Assembly: GCF_007830115.1 (NCBI RefSeq)
Contig: NZ_VLKP01000005.1
Span: forward strand, 176,766-240,765
Direction of reading: 5' to 3'
Source of the DNA: Aerolutibacter ruishenii
GTDB lineage: Bacteria > Pseudomonadota > Gammaproteobacteria > Xanthomonadales > Xanthomonadaceae
Length of the DNA stretch: 64,000 nt
A program made the position numbers and the translations under genes. The notes beneath the pieces are model-generated. The model saw only the letters and a list, made by a program, of their open reading frames with translations. It searched no databases and was not told the DNA's origin. Shown here one piece after another: positions 57,712-64,000 of the stretch (position 1 is the first letter of the stretch; each line of letters starts with the position of its first letter).

Positions 57712-58644
57712 ATGTCAGACAAGTCGCACGCCATGCCGGACGGGCTTTTCGCCCTCCCCCACCATCGTCTTATGGCCCTTTCGGGGCGCGACGCTGTTGC
57801 GTTTGCGCAAGCGCAATTCATGAACGATGTGACGCTGCTCACCGATGGACAGTGGCAGTGGAACGGCTGGTTGACGCCCAAAGGGCGCGTGGTTGCGCTG
57901 TTTGCGCTGTTGCGGGTGGATGCGGAGACGTTGTGGCTGGTGTTGCCGGATGCGGAGCCGGGCCCGCTGGCCGATGCGCTGAAGCGCTACGTGTTCCGTA
58001 GCAAGGTCGCCATTGCCGTGCGCGACGACCTGCACATTGCCGGCCGGCTGGGCGCGCCATTGGTGGCGTCCGGCGCGGTCGCATCACTTGCGCTGCCCAC
58101 GAGCATCGGCACCGGGACTCCCCTGTCGAATGCGGAGACGGCCGCCGGCGACGTTCCGGCACTCGTGGAGTTGGACATGAGCGGCGACGGTGGACCGCGC
58201 GCGCTGTACGTCTTGGCGCGACCGCTGGCCCCTTCGCCTGCATCCGAAGCTGCATGGGCGGCGGCGGACCTTCGCCACGGCCTGCCCCTCCTGCCCGCCG
58301 GTCAGGCCGAACACTGGACGCCGCAGCAGCTGTCGCTTGAGCGCCTGAAGGCTTTCAGCGTCAAGAAGGGCTGCTACCCGGGCCAGGAAATCGTGGCGCG
58401 CACGCATTTCCTGGGCAAGGTGAAGCGTGGGCTGATGCTGGTGACGAGTTCCGTGCCCTTCGATGCCGGCGCAGAACTCTTGGCTGATGTCAGCCCGTTG
58501 GGCAGCGTCGTGTCGTCAATGGCCGATGATGCGGGCAGCGTCGGCTTGGCCGTCGTGCCTTTGGAGCGTGACGCGGCCGCGGCGTTGACCATCGCCGAGG
58601 CTCAAGTCACGGAAGCCCCGCTGTTGGGCGGCTTGGCCCGCTGA
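57712..58644 (+). CDS. ygfZ: Folate-dependent Fe-S maturation protein YgfZ
   Basis: Tetrahydrofolate-binding protein of the GcvT fold that supports assembly or repair of iron-sulfur enzymes. The family motif K-G-C-Y-x-G-Q-E is intact (VKKGCYPGQEIVARTHFLGK). About 310 residues, as usual. The start may be ATG 57712 (MSDKSHAMPDG) or 57694; I chose the former because the first six codons of the longer form are not family-like. It is divergent from the SDHAF4-sdh operon with 29 bases or fewer between starts, so the two promoters must overlap gene ends. Confidence 0.9.
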   Translation: MSDKSHAMPDGLFALPHHRLMALSGRDAVAFAQAQFMNDVTLLTDGQWQWNGWLTPKGRVVALFALLRVDAETLWLVLPDAEPGPLADALKRYVFRSKVAIAVRDDLHIAGRLGAPLVASGAVASLALPTSIGTGTPLSNAETAAGDVPALVELDMSGDGGPRALYVLARPLAPSPASEAAWAAADLRHGLPLLPAGQAEHWTPQQLSLERLKAFSVKKGCYPGQEIVARTHFLGKVKRGLMLVTSSVPFDAGAELLADVSPLGSVVSSMADDAGSVGLAVVPLERDAAAALTIAEAQVTEAPLLGGLAR

Positions 58645-58826
58645 GGCCCTGCGCCAATTGAGTCACTCCACCGGGACGAACGGGACCGCGGGGCAAAGCG
58701 GCGCGCCTGATGCACTGCGGCAGAGGCCGCAGCGCTCGCATGGTGCCACTCGCCGCCCGCATCGGGCGGCGGCGTCACGACATCGCTTGCTTGCAGACGG
58801 CCACGCGAGCCGCCTGCCCCGCAAGG

Positions 58827-61109
58827 TCAGGCCAACCGGTCCGCCGCAGCGACGATGTCGTCATCCGCCGGAATGACCAGGAATGCCGCACCGGCCAGCG
58901 GCGTGTAGGTGTCCACACCCACCACGCGCTGGAACGGACGCGCGCTGTAGCCGCCCTCGGCGATGGCGGTGATCACGCCCTCGCCCACGCCGGCGCTGTG
59001 GCGACCTTCATCGACGATCAGGATGCGCTTGGCGGTCTTCGCCTGCTCGCGGATGTACTGCTCGTTGAGCGGCACCAGCCAGCGCAAATCCACCACCCTC
59101 GCCTTCCAGCCGCGCTTCTGCTCGATGCGGCGGGCGGCGCGCAGGCTCATCGGCACGCCATTGCCGTAGGTGAAGATCACCAGGTCGTCACCCTTGCCGC
59201 CACTCTCGGGCAGGTACACGCGACCTTCGCCCAGGGTCATGGCCTCGCCCGGCGCCGGATAATCGGTCAGCCACTTGCCGTCACCGGCTTCGTACAGGTC
59301 CTTGGTCATGTACAGCGCGATGGGCTCGAGGAACACGCTGACGCGGCCATCGACCTTGGACAGCGCGGTCAGGGTGCGCAGCATGGTCGCCGCGTCATCG
59401 CCACGCGACGGGCAGCCCACCACCAGGCCCGGGATGTCGCGCAGCGCGGTGATCGAGTTGTCGTTGTGGAAGTGACCGCCGAAGCCGCGCTGGTAGCCCA
59501 GCCCCGCGATGCGCACCACCATCGGGTTGGCGTACTGGTTGTTGCTGAAGAACTGCAGGCTGGCTGCTTCGCCGCGGATCTGGTCGCAGGCGTTGTGGAA
59601 ATACGCCAGGTACTGGATCTCCGGGATGGGCAGCATGCCCATGTTGGCGAAGCCCTGCGCCATGCCGAGGATCATGGTCTCGTCGAGCAGCGTGTTGAAC
59701 ACGCGGCGCGGGCCGAAGGCCTTCTGCAGGCCCTTGGTGACGGTGTACACGCCGCCCTTCTGCGCCACGTCCTCGCCGAACAGCAGTGTGTCGGGGTACT
59801 TGGCGAAGATGTCGTGCAGCGCCTGGTTGATCTGGATGGCCAGGTGGCGCGGCGGCTGGTTCTCGGGCAGCTTGGCCTCGCTGCCGAAGGCGGTGAGACG
59901 GCGCTCGGCATAGTCGGTGCGCTCGGCCTCGGCCTTGACCTTGCCCGGGGTGTACGGCGCCAGCGGCGCGACCACGTCGGCCAGGCTGTCCAGCTTGGGC
60001 CTGCGGTCGGCCTCTTCGGCCGCTGCAAAGCACTTCTGGCGCGTGGCCTCGTACAGCGCCAGCACGTCCTCCTTCGACATCAGTCCCGACTCGATGGCGA
60101 TGGCGGCCGAACGCAGCAGCGGGTCGCCGGCTTCCACCGCGCACAGTTCCTCGACACTGCGCCACTCGATCTCGAAGTCGGTACCGGCGTGGCCCATGAT
60201 GCGCGTGGTGCGCAGGTGCAGGAACGTCGGGCGACGGGTGCGACGGCAATGCTCCACCGCGGCCTGCACCTGCCCATAGCCGGTGGCGAGGTCCAGGCCA
60301 TCGGCGAAGAAGTAGTCCAGGTCCGGGCGGTTGCGCATGCTCTCGGCAATCCAGCCAGTCGGCGTCTTGACCGAGATGCCGATGCCGTTGTCCTCGCACA
60401 CGAACAGCACGGGCGCCGGCAGCTTCTGGTACGCCGTCCACGAGGCGGCGTTGAACGCGGTCTGCGCGGTGGCGTGGTTGGCCGAAGCGTCACCGAAGGA
60501 GCAGATGGTGATGCTGTCGCCGGGAATCGGCAGCTGCGTGCCCAGGCGCTTGCCGGTCTCGATGGCCACGGCGGTGCCCAGCGCCTTCGGCAGGTGCGAG
60601 GCAATGGTCGAGGTCTGCGGCAGCACCCACAATGGCTTGCTGCCCCACACCTTGTGGCGGCCGCCGCTGGCCGGGTCGTCCTTGCTGGCCGCGAACGACA
60701 GCGCCGAATCCATGATCGGGTCCATGCCCGGCAGCTTGCGGAAACGCTCGGCCATGAAGCCGCCGGAACGGTAGTGCAGGAACGCCGGATCGGTGTGTCG
60801 CGCCGCGCGCGCCACCATGGCGTTGCCCTCGTGGCCCGAGGAACCGATCGTGTAGAAGACCTTGTTCTGCACGCGCAGCACGCGCGCCATCAGGTCCAGG
60901 TGGCGACTGATCAGTTGCGACTCGAACAGCTCGCGGAAACCCTGCGCATCCAATGCGCTGCCGTCGAGGATCGCCTCACCGGGCGCAGGCCGCGCCTGAC
61001 GCGTTCCGTCCCATGCCTTCACGAACTCCGTGAAGTTGACGTCGCAGATCTCGGCGCGGTTGAGGCCCTTCATGCGGGCCGGAATGGGATTCGGAACGGT
61101 GGCGAACAT
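58827..61109 (-). CDS. Fused alpha-beta E1 component of a 2-oxo acid dehydrogenase
   Basis: Thiamine diphosphate-dependent decarboxylase with the normally separate E1 alpha and beta chains joined in 760 residues. The alpha half has GSSGHEGNAMVARAAR, the ThDP motif GDASANHATAQTAFN from 206, and CEDNGIGISV. The beta half, from about residue 430, has FGEDVAQKGGVYTVTKGL, the DETMILGMAQGFANMG block and a transketolase-C domain with LIVDEGRHSAGVGEGV. The branched-chain or related 2-oxo acid class is likely. No E2 or E3 gene is adjacent, so it must share them. The neighbour is glutaryl-CoA dehydrogenase, which raises 2-oxoadipate as a possible substrate; this is inference. Start at 61109 (MFATVPNPIP), with a shorter MKGLNRAE alternative. 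Confidence 0.9.
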   Translation of the reverse strand: MFATVPNPIPARMKGLNRAEICDVNFTEFVKAWDGTRQARPAPGEAILDGSALDAQGFRELFESQLISRHLDLMARVLRVQNKVFYTIGSSGHEGNAMVARAARHTDPAFLHYRSGGFMAERFRKLPGMDPIMDSALSFAASKDDPASGGRHKVWGSKPLWVLPQTSTIASHLPKALGTAVAIETGKRLGTQLPIPGDSITICSFGDASANHATAQTAFNAASWTAYQKLPAPVLFVCEDNGIGISVKTPTGWIAESMRNRPDLDYFFADGLDLATGYGQVQAAVEHCRRTRRPTFLHLRTTRIMGHAGTDFEIEWRSVEELCAVEAGDPLLRSAAIAIESGLMSKEDVLALYEATRQKCFAAAEEADRRPKLDSLADVVAPLAPYTPGKVKAEAERTDYAERRLTAFGSEAKLPENQPPRHLAIQINQALHDIFAKYPDTLLFGEDVAQKGGVYTVTKGLQKAFGPRRVFNTLLDETMILGMAQGFANMGMLPIPEIQYLAYFHNACDQIRGEAASLQFFSNNQYANPMVVRIAGLGYQRGFGGHFHNDNSITALRDIPGLVVGCPSRGDDAATMLRTLTALSKVDGRVSVFLEPIALYMTKDLYEAGDGKWLTDYPAPGEAMTLGEGRVYLPESGGKGDDLVIFTYGNGVPMSLRAARRIEQKRGWKARVVDLRWLVPLNEQYIREQAKTAKRILIVDEGRHSAGVGEGVITAIAEGGYSARPFQRVVGVDTYTPLAGAAFLVIPADDDIVAAADRLA

Positions 61110-61211
61110 GCGGAAGGGACCCGGTAAGGCGCCCCTGCCCGCACGTCGCATTGGACCGTGCCGGCATGGGGAGCAGGTTCTTGCCCGCGCCATGCCGGCG
61201 CGGGCCGGAGA

Positions 61212-62375
61212 TCAGAACGCGTTGATGCCGGTCAGCTCGCGGCCGATCACCAGCTGGTGCACCGTCTCGGTGCCTTCGTAGGTGATGACCGACTCGAGGT
61301 TGAGCGCGTGGCGGATGGCCGAATGCTCGGTGGTGATGCCCGCACCGCCCAGCAGGTCACGGCATTCGCGCGCGATGTCGATGGCCATGCGGCAGTTGTT
61401 CCACTTGGCCAGCGACACCTGCGCCGGCTGCATGGTGCCCGCATCCTTCAGGCGACCCAGCTGCAGCACCAGCAGCTGCGCCAGCGTGATGCGGCGGGCC
61501 ATCTCGGCCATCTTGATCTGCGCGCTCTGCGTGGCCGCCACCGGGCGGTCGAACAGGATGCGCTCCTTGGTGTAGCCCAGCACTTCCTCCAGGCACGCGA
61601 TGGCGGCGCCGATCGGACCCCAGGTGATGCCGTAGCGGGCCTGCGTCAGGCAGCCCAGCGGACCCTTCAGGCCCTTCACGTTCGGCAGGCGGTTGGCCTC
61701 CGGCACGCGCACGTTGTCGAAGAACAGCGCGCTGGTGACCGAGGCGCGCAGCGACATCTTGTGCTTGATCTCCTGCGCGGTGAAGCCGGGCATGCCCTTC
61801 TCCACCACGAAGCCCTGGATGCCGTCGTCGGTCTGCGCCCACACGATGGCGATGTCGGCGAGGTTGCCGTTGGTGATCCACATCTTGGAGCCGTTGAGCA
61901 CCCAGTCCGCGCCATCACGCTTGGCGTTGGTCTTCATGTTGGCCGGGTCGGAGCCGCCGTGCGGCTCGGTCAGGCCGAAGCAGCCGATGACCCTGCCCGC
62001 GGCCATGTCCGGCAGCCAGCGCATGCGCTGTTCTTCCGAGCCATACGCATAGATCGGGTACATGCACAGCGAGCTCTGCACGCTGACGAAGCTGCGGATG
62101 CCGCTGTCGCCGCGCTCCAGTTCCTGGCAGATCAGGCCGTAGCTGACGCCGTTGAGGCCCGCGCAACCGTACTTCTCCGGCAGCGAGCTGCCCAGCAGGC
62201 CCAGCTCGGCGATTTCCGGCACCAGCTCCTTCGGGAAGCGGCCCTGGTCGAAGGCGTCGCCGATGATCGGCAACACGCGCTCGTTGGTGAAGCGCGCCAC
62301 GGTGTCCTGCACGGCACGCTCTTCTTCGGTGAGCAGGGAGCGGACGTCGAACAGGTCAAACGGGTTCAGGGCCAT
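61212..62375 (-). CDS. gcdH: Glutaryl-CoA dehydrogenase
   Basis: FAD enzyme that oxidises and decarboxylates glutaryl-CoA to crotonyl-CoA in lysine and tryptophan breakdown. The 387-residue protein carries the residues that set GCDH apart from other acyl-CoA dehydrogenases: R94 (SGIRS, before VSVQSSLCMYPIYAYGSEEQ) and catalytic base E367 (ITYEGTETVHQL). GCFGLTEPHGGSDPANM, SLRASVTSALFF and GCLTQARYGITWG are further matches. The start is the ATG at 62375. It is 102 bases upstream of the E1 gene on the same strand and likely co-transcribed. Confidence 0.92.
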   Translation of the reverse strand: MALNPFDLFDVRSLLTEEERAVQDTVARFTNERVLPIIGDAFDQGRFPKELVPEIAELGLLGSSLPEKYGCAGLNGVSYGLICQELERGDSGIRSFVSVQSSLCMYPIYAYGSEEQRMRWLPDMAAGRVIGCFGLTEPHGGSDPANMKTNAKRDGADWVLNGSKMWITNGNLADIAIVWAQTDDGIQGFVVEKGMPGFTAQEIKHKMSLRASVTSALFFDNVRVPEANRLPNVKGLKGPLGCLTQARYGITWGPIGAAIACLEEVLGYTKERILFDRPVAATQSAQIKMAEMARRITLAQLLVLQLGRLKDAGTMQPAQVSLAKWNNCRMAIDIARECRDLLGGAGITTEHSAIRHALNLESVITYEGTETVHQLVIGRELTGINAF

Positions 62376-62482
62376 GGACGCACTCGGCAACGGACAAGGG
62401 AAAGTTGCCATTGTAACGGTGCGTGAAGGCGCGGGGCACCCCGTCGGCGGCACCCGGCGGCCCGTCCCGCCGCGCAGAAACA

Positions 62483-62511
62483 GAACGGGGCCGGATGGTC
62501 CGGCCCCGTTC
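62483..62511. terminator. Hairpin terminator between glycine-zipper gene and gcdH
   Basis: GAACGGGGCCGGA-TGG-TCCGGCCCCGTTC is a perfect 13-base stem. It lies 59 bases after the glycine-zipper gene stop. The T-run on the minus strand is poor (TGTTTCTG), so efficiency is uncertain. Confidence 0.65.
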
Positions 62512-62569
62512 GAAGGGGTTTTCGCAGCGGGACGCCGCCGGGCCAACCCCGGCCGTCCGCTGGGCCGCC

Positions 62570-63388
62570 TCAGCCGTTGCTGCTGGGACCGGCAGCCGCC
62601 GCCGTCTGGGTGACGACTTCGCCATCCACCACCGGCAGGCGTTCGCCGACCGGGCGCTCATCCATGCGCACGGTGTGCTCCTGGCCCTGGTAGCGGTAGG
62701 TCACGTCGTAACCGACCACGGTGTTTTCGCTGCCCAGCGAGATGCGGTTACCGGGCTTGCTGCTGGTGCGCATGGTGCCGGTGGTGCCATCCGGGTTGCG
62801 GTAGGTCACGTTGTAGGCCACCACCTTGGATGACTGCGACGTGTCGGTCACGGTGTGGCACTGGCGTTCCGTGCGCGAGGTCACCTTGCCGCCGACGTGG
62901 TTGCGGTCCACGCGGTTGCCGATATAGCCACCCGCGACCGCACCGGCAGCCGTGGCGGCCTTGCGGCCATCGCCGCCGCCGACCTGGTTGCCCACCACCG
63001 CCCCGATCAGCGCGCCGGCCACGGTACCGCCGACGTTGCCATCGCGTTCCGGTGCGCGGTCCTGCACGACCACGTCGTTGCATACCTCACGCGGCGTGTT
63101 GGTGGTGCTGGTTTCGCGGATCGCCTCGGTGCCGAGGACCGTGGCGTACTGCGCCTGCTTCTCGTTGATCGGCTTGACGCCCACCACGTCCGCATATTCA
63201 AGCGGGTTCGGATTGATGGCGGCGTCGCTACCCGCGTCCATCCCGATCGACGGCGCGGGCTGACCGGTCGTTTCGGTGGTGAACTGCGCATCCTGCGGCG
63301 CATCGCCGCGGAAGCTGTTGTAGGCCGCCACCGCCACGCCACCGACCACGAGGGACGCAAGTGCAACTGCAAGCATGTTCTTGTTCAT
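62570..63388 (-). CDS. Glycine-zipper 2TM domain protein, periplasmic
   Basis: A 272-residue envelope protein. An N-terminal hydrophobic segment (MLAVALASLVVGGVAVAAYN) is a signal anchor or uncleaved signal peptide. The centre holds the glycine zipper (GGTVAGALIGAVVGNQVGGG, then AAGAVAGGYIGNRVD), like the RcsF-neighbour/SlyB type outer-membrane-associated proteins. The C-terminal part is a beta-rich repeat: VVAYNVTYRNPDG and VVGYDVTYRYQGQ are two related strands. Function is unknown; such proteins are often envelope-stress induced. GGAGGCACC precedes the ATG at 63388. Confidence 0.88.
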   Translation of the reverse strand: MNKNMLAVALASLVVGGVAVAAYNSFRGDAPQDAQFTTETTGQPAPSIGMDAGSDAAINPNPLEYADVVGVKPINEKQAQYATVLGTEAIRETSTTNTPREVCNDVVVQDRAPERDGNVGGTVAGALIGAVVGNQVGGGDGRKAATAAGAVAGGYIGNRVDRNHVGGKVTSRTERQCHTVTDTSQSSKVVAYNVTYRNPDGTTGTMRTSSKPGNRISLGSENTVVGYDVTYRYQGQEHTVRMDERPVGERLPVVDGEVVTQTAAAAGPSSNG

Positions 63389-63554
63389 GGTGCCTCCTGC
63401 AGCGGGACGGTCCCGCGGTTCTGTTGGCCGCATTGCAGCACCCCCAACCTGAATGAGTACATAGCCAGAGCCCCCAGGCTGTCGCAACTGTGAACGGGGC
63501 ACGGATGGCGTGTTAGCGTGCGCACAGACCATCGCTGCCGCAGGCACAGCCCCC

Positions 63555-63654
63555 ATGGCCAATCCGTTGCTCCTGCCGTTGCTCAACTGGGCACGCAAGC
63601 TGCGCTATCCCACGTTGTTCAAGATCACCGCGGTGCTGTTCGCGCTCACCCTGG
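63555..63654 (+). pseudogene. DUF6116-like small membrane protein gene, cut by an IS3 element
   Basis: The frame starts MANPLLLPLLNWARKLRYPT, then LFKITAVLFALTLV, a pattern known for small (about 60-70 residue) xanthomonad membrane proteins. After 34 codons the sequence turns into the transposon end and the frame runs to an unrelated stop at 63746. The downstream half would lie beyond the IS, outside the window. The family name is a tentative recognition. Confidence 0.6.
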
Positions 63655-63717
63655 TGGACCGACCAGCCTTTCGTAGACATCCGGACGCCATAATTCATGG
63701 CAATGACCGAGGTGTTT

Positions 63718-63999
63718 ATGGGCAACAGCAAGCAGTACACGGATGAGTTCCGGGCCGAGGCGGTGAAGCAGGTGATCGAGCGCGGCTTCACGGTGGTGGA
63801 CGTCGCCGCCCGGATCGGGATCCCCAAGCACACCCTGTATGGCTGGGTGCAGGTGGCGAGGAAAATGGCGCCGGCATCGGGCGCTTCAGCAGCGCCGAGC
63901 GACTCGGCCGAGATCCGCCGGCTCAAGGCCGAGCTGCGGCGTGTGACCGAGGAGCGCGACATCCTAAAAAAAGCCGCCGCGTACTTTGCCAAGGGGTAA
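63718..63999 (+). CDS. IS3-family transposase OrfA
   Basis: DNA-binding half of an IS3 transposase, 93 residues. A helix-turn-helix (FRAEAVKQVIERGFTVVDVA, then ARIGIPKHTLYGWV) is followed by a leucine-zipper-like helix (SAEIRRLKAELRRVTEERDI) ending LKKAAAYFAKG. GAGG lies five bases before the ATG at 63718; an upstream ATG at 63697 would add seven residues. The stop at 63997-63999 is almost the window edge, and orfB should overlap in the -1 frame. Confidence 0.92.
   Translation: MGNSKQYTDEFRAEAVKQVIERGFTVVDVAARIGIPKHTLYGWVQVARKMAPASGASAAPSDSAEIRRLKAELRRVTEERDILKKAAAYFAKG
63966..63973 (+). promoter_or_regulatory. Programmed -1 frameshift site of the IS3 element
   Basis: Seven consecutive A then G, read in frame as CTA AAA AAA GCC. 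This is the place and type of slippery site by which IS3 elements make the OrfAB fusion transposase. The downstream stimulatory structure is outside the window. Confidence 0.7.
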
Positions 64000-64000
64000 G

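Larger units (their letters stand above)
63655..64000 (+). mobile_element. IS3-family insertion sequence, left part
   Basis: The end is placed at the TGGACCGACC beginning at 63655, because IS3-family inverted repeats start with TG and the host reading frame loses similarity here; the true end may be a few bases away. The element contains a complete orfA and an A7 slippery run. The orfB, right inverted repeat and target duplication lie beyond the window. Confidence 0.75.

Overview
This is a 64 kb piece of a GC-rich gammaproteobacterial chromosome. Gene content and order point to the Lysobacteraceae/Xanthomonadaceae (relatives of Xanthomonas, Pseudoxanthomonas, Luteimonas and Lysobacter): the envelope run comEC-exbB-exbD-msbA-lpxK-kdsB, a fused alpha-beta E1 dehydrogenase, a XanB-type bifunctional mannose enzyme, a Marinobacter-type long fatty acyl-CoA reductase and many TonB/Tat exports. 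The genus cannot be fixed from the sequence alone. There is no prophage, CRISPR array or plasmid signature. The only mobile element is the left end of an IS3-family insertion sequence at the right edge.

Layout. 0-2.7 kb: methionine sulfoxide repair (msrPQ), an FHA membrane protein and a small PHA-granule gene. 2.7-10 kb: a complete catechol-to-central-metabolism operon (catB-C-A-I-J-F-D) with a divergent LysR regulator and a palindromic BenM/CatM-type operator between them. 10-17.6 kb: a lipid and storage-granule neighbourhood (patatin phospholipase, phasin, fatty acyl-CoA reductase, acyl-CoA-binding protein, TetR regulator) that also carries a membrane Mrr-like protein and two very small genes. 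17.7-25.4 kb: a helical-repeat protein, a stress protein, a LOV-GGDEF-EAL c-di-GMP protein and, divergent from it, an 882-residue protein joining a muramidase, a papain-like peptidase and a GHSAG serine hydrolase. 25.5-30.3 kb: nucleotide-sugar genes for surface polysaccharide (galU, xanB, a UDP-sugar epimerase and a UDP-sugar dehydrogenase), part of it less GC-rich. 30.6-37.8 kb: ygiB/ygiC-like pair, ArsC-like protein, and a TonB receptor divergent from a PhoD phosphatase.

37.9-43 kb: five tRNAs (Val, Leu, Gly, Cys, Gly), a membrane glutamate-synthase-like protein, pgsA and uvrC. 43-53.8 kb: a long minus-strand run of tightly packed or overlapping genes for LPS, lipoprotein export, DNA uptake and succinate dehydrogenase maturation. 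54-57.7 kb: SDHAF4-sdhCDAB, with ygfZ divergent. 58.8-63.4 kb: E1 alpha-beta dehydrogenase, glutaryl-CoA dehydrogenase and a glycine-zipper protein. 63.5-64 kb: a small gene cut by the IS3 element.

The clearest metabolic unit is the cat operon, which holds every step from catechol to succinyl-CoA and acetyl-CoA; these enter the TCA cycle, whose succinate dehydrogenase and its assembly factors lie 48 kb away. The most unusual protein is the muramidase-peptidase-hydrolase fusion. The second is the LOV c-di-GMP enzyme beside it, which keeps the photoactive cysteine but lacks the usual signalling glutamine.
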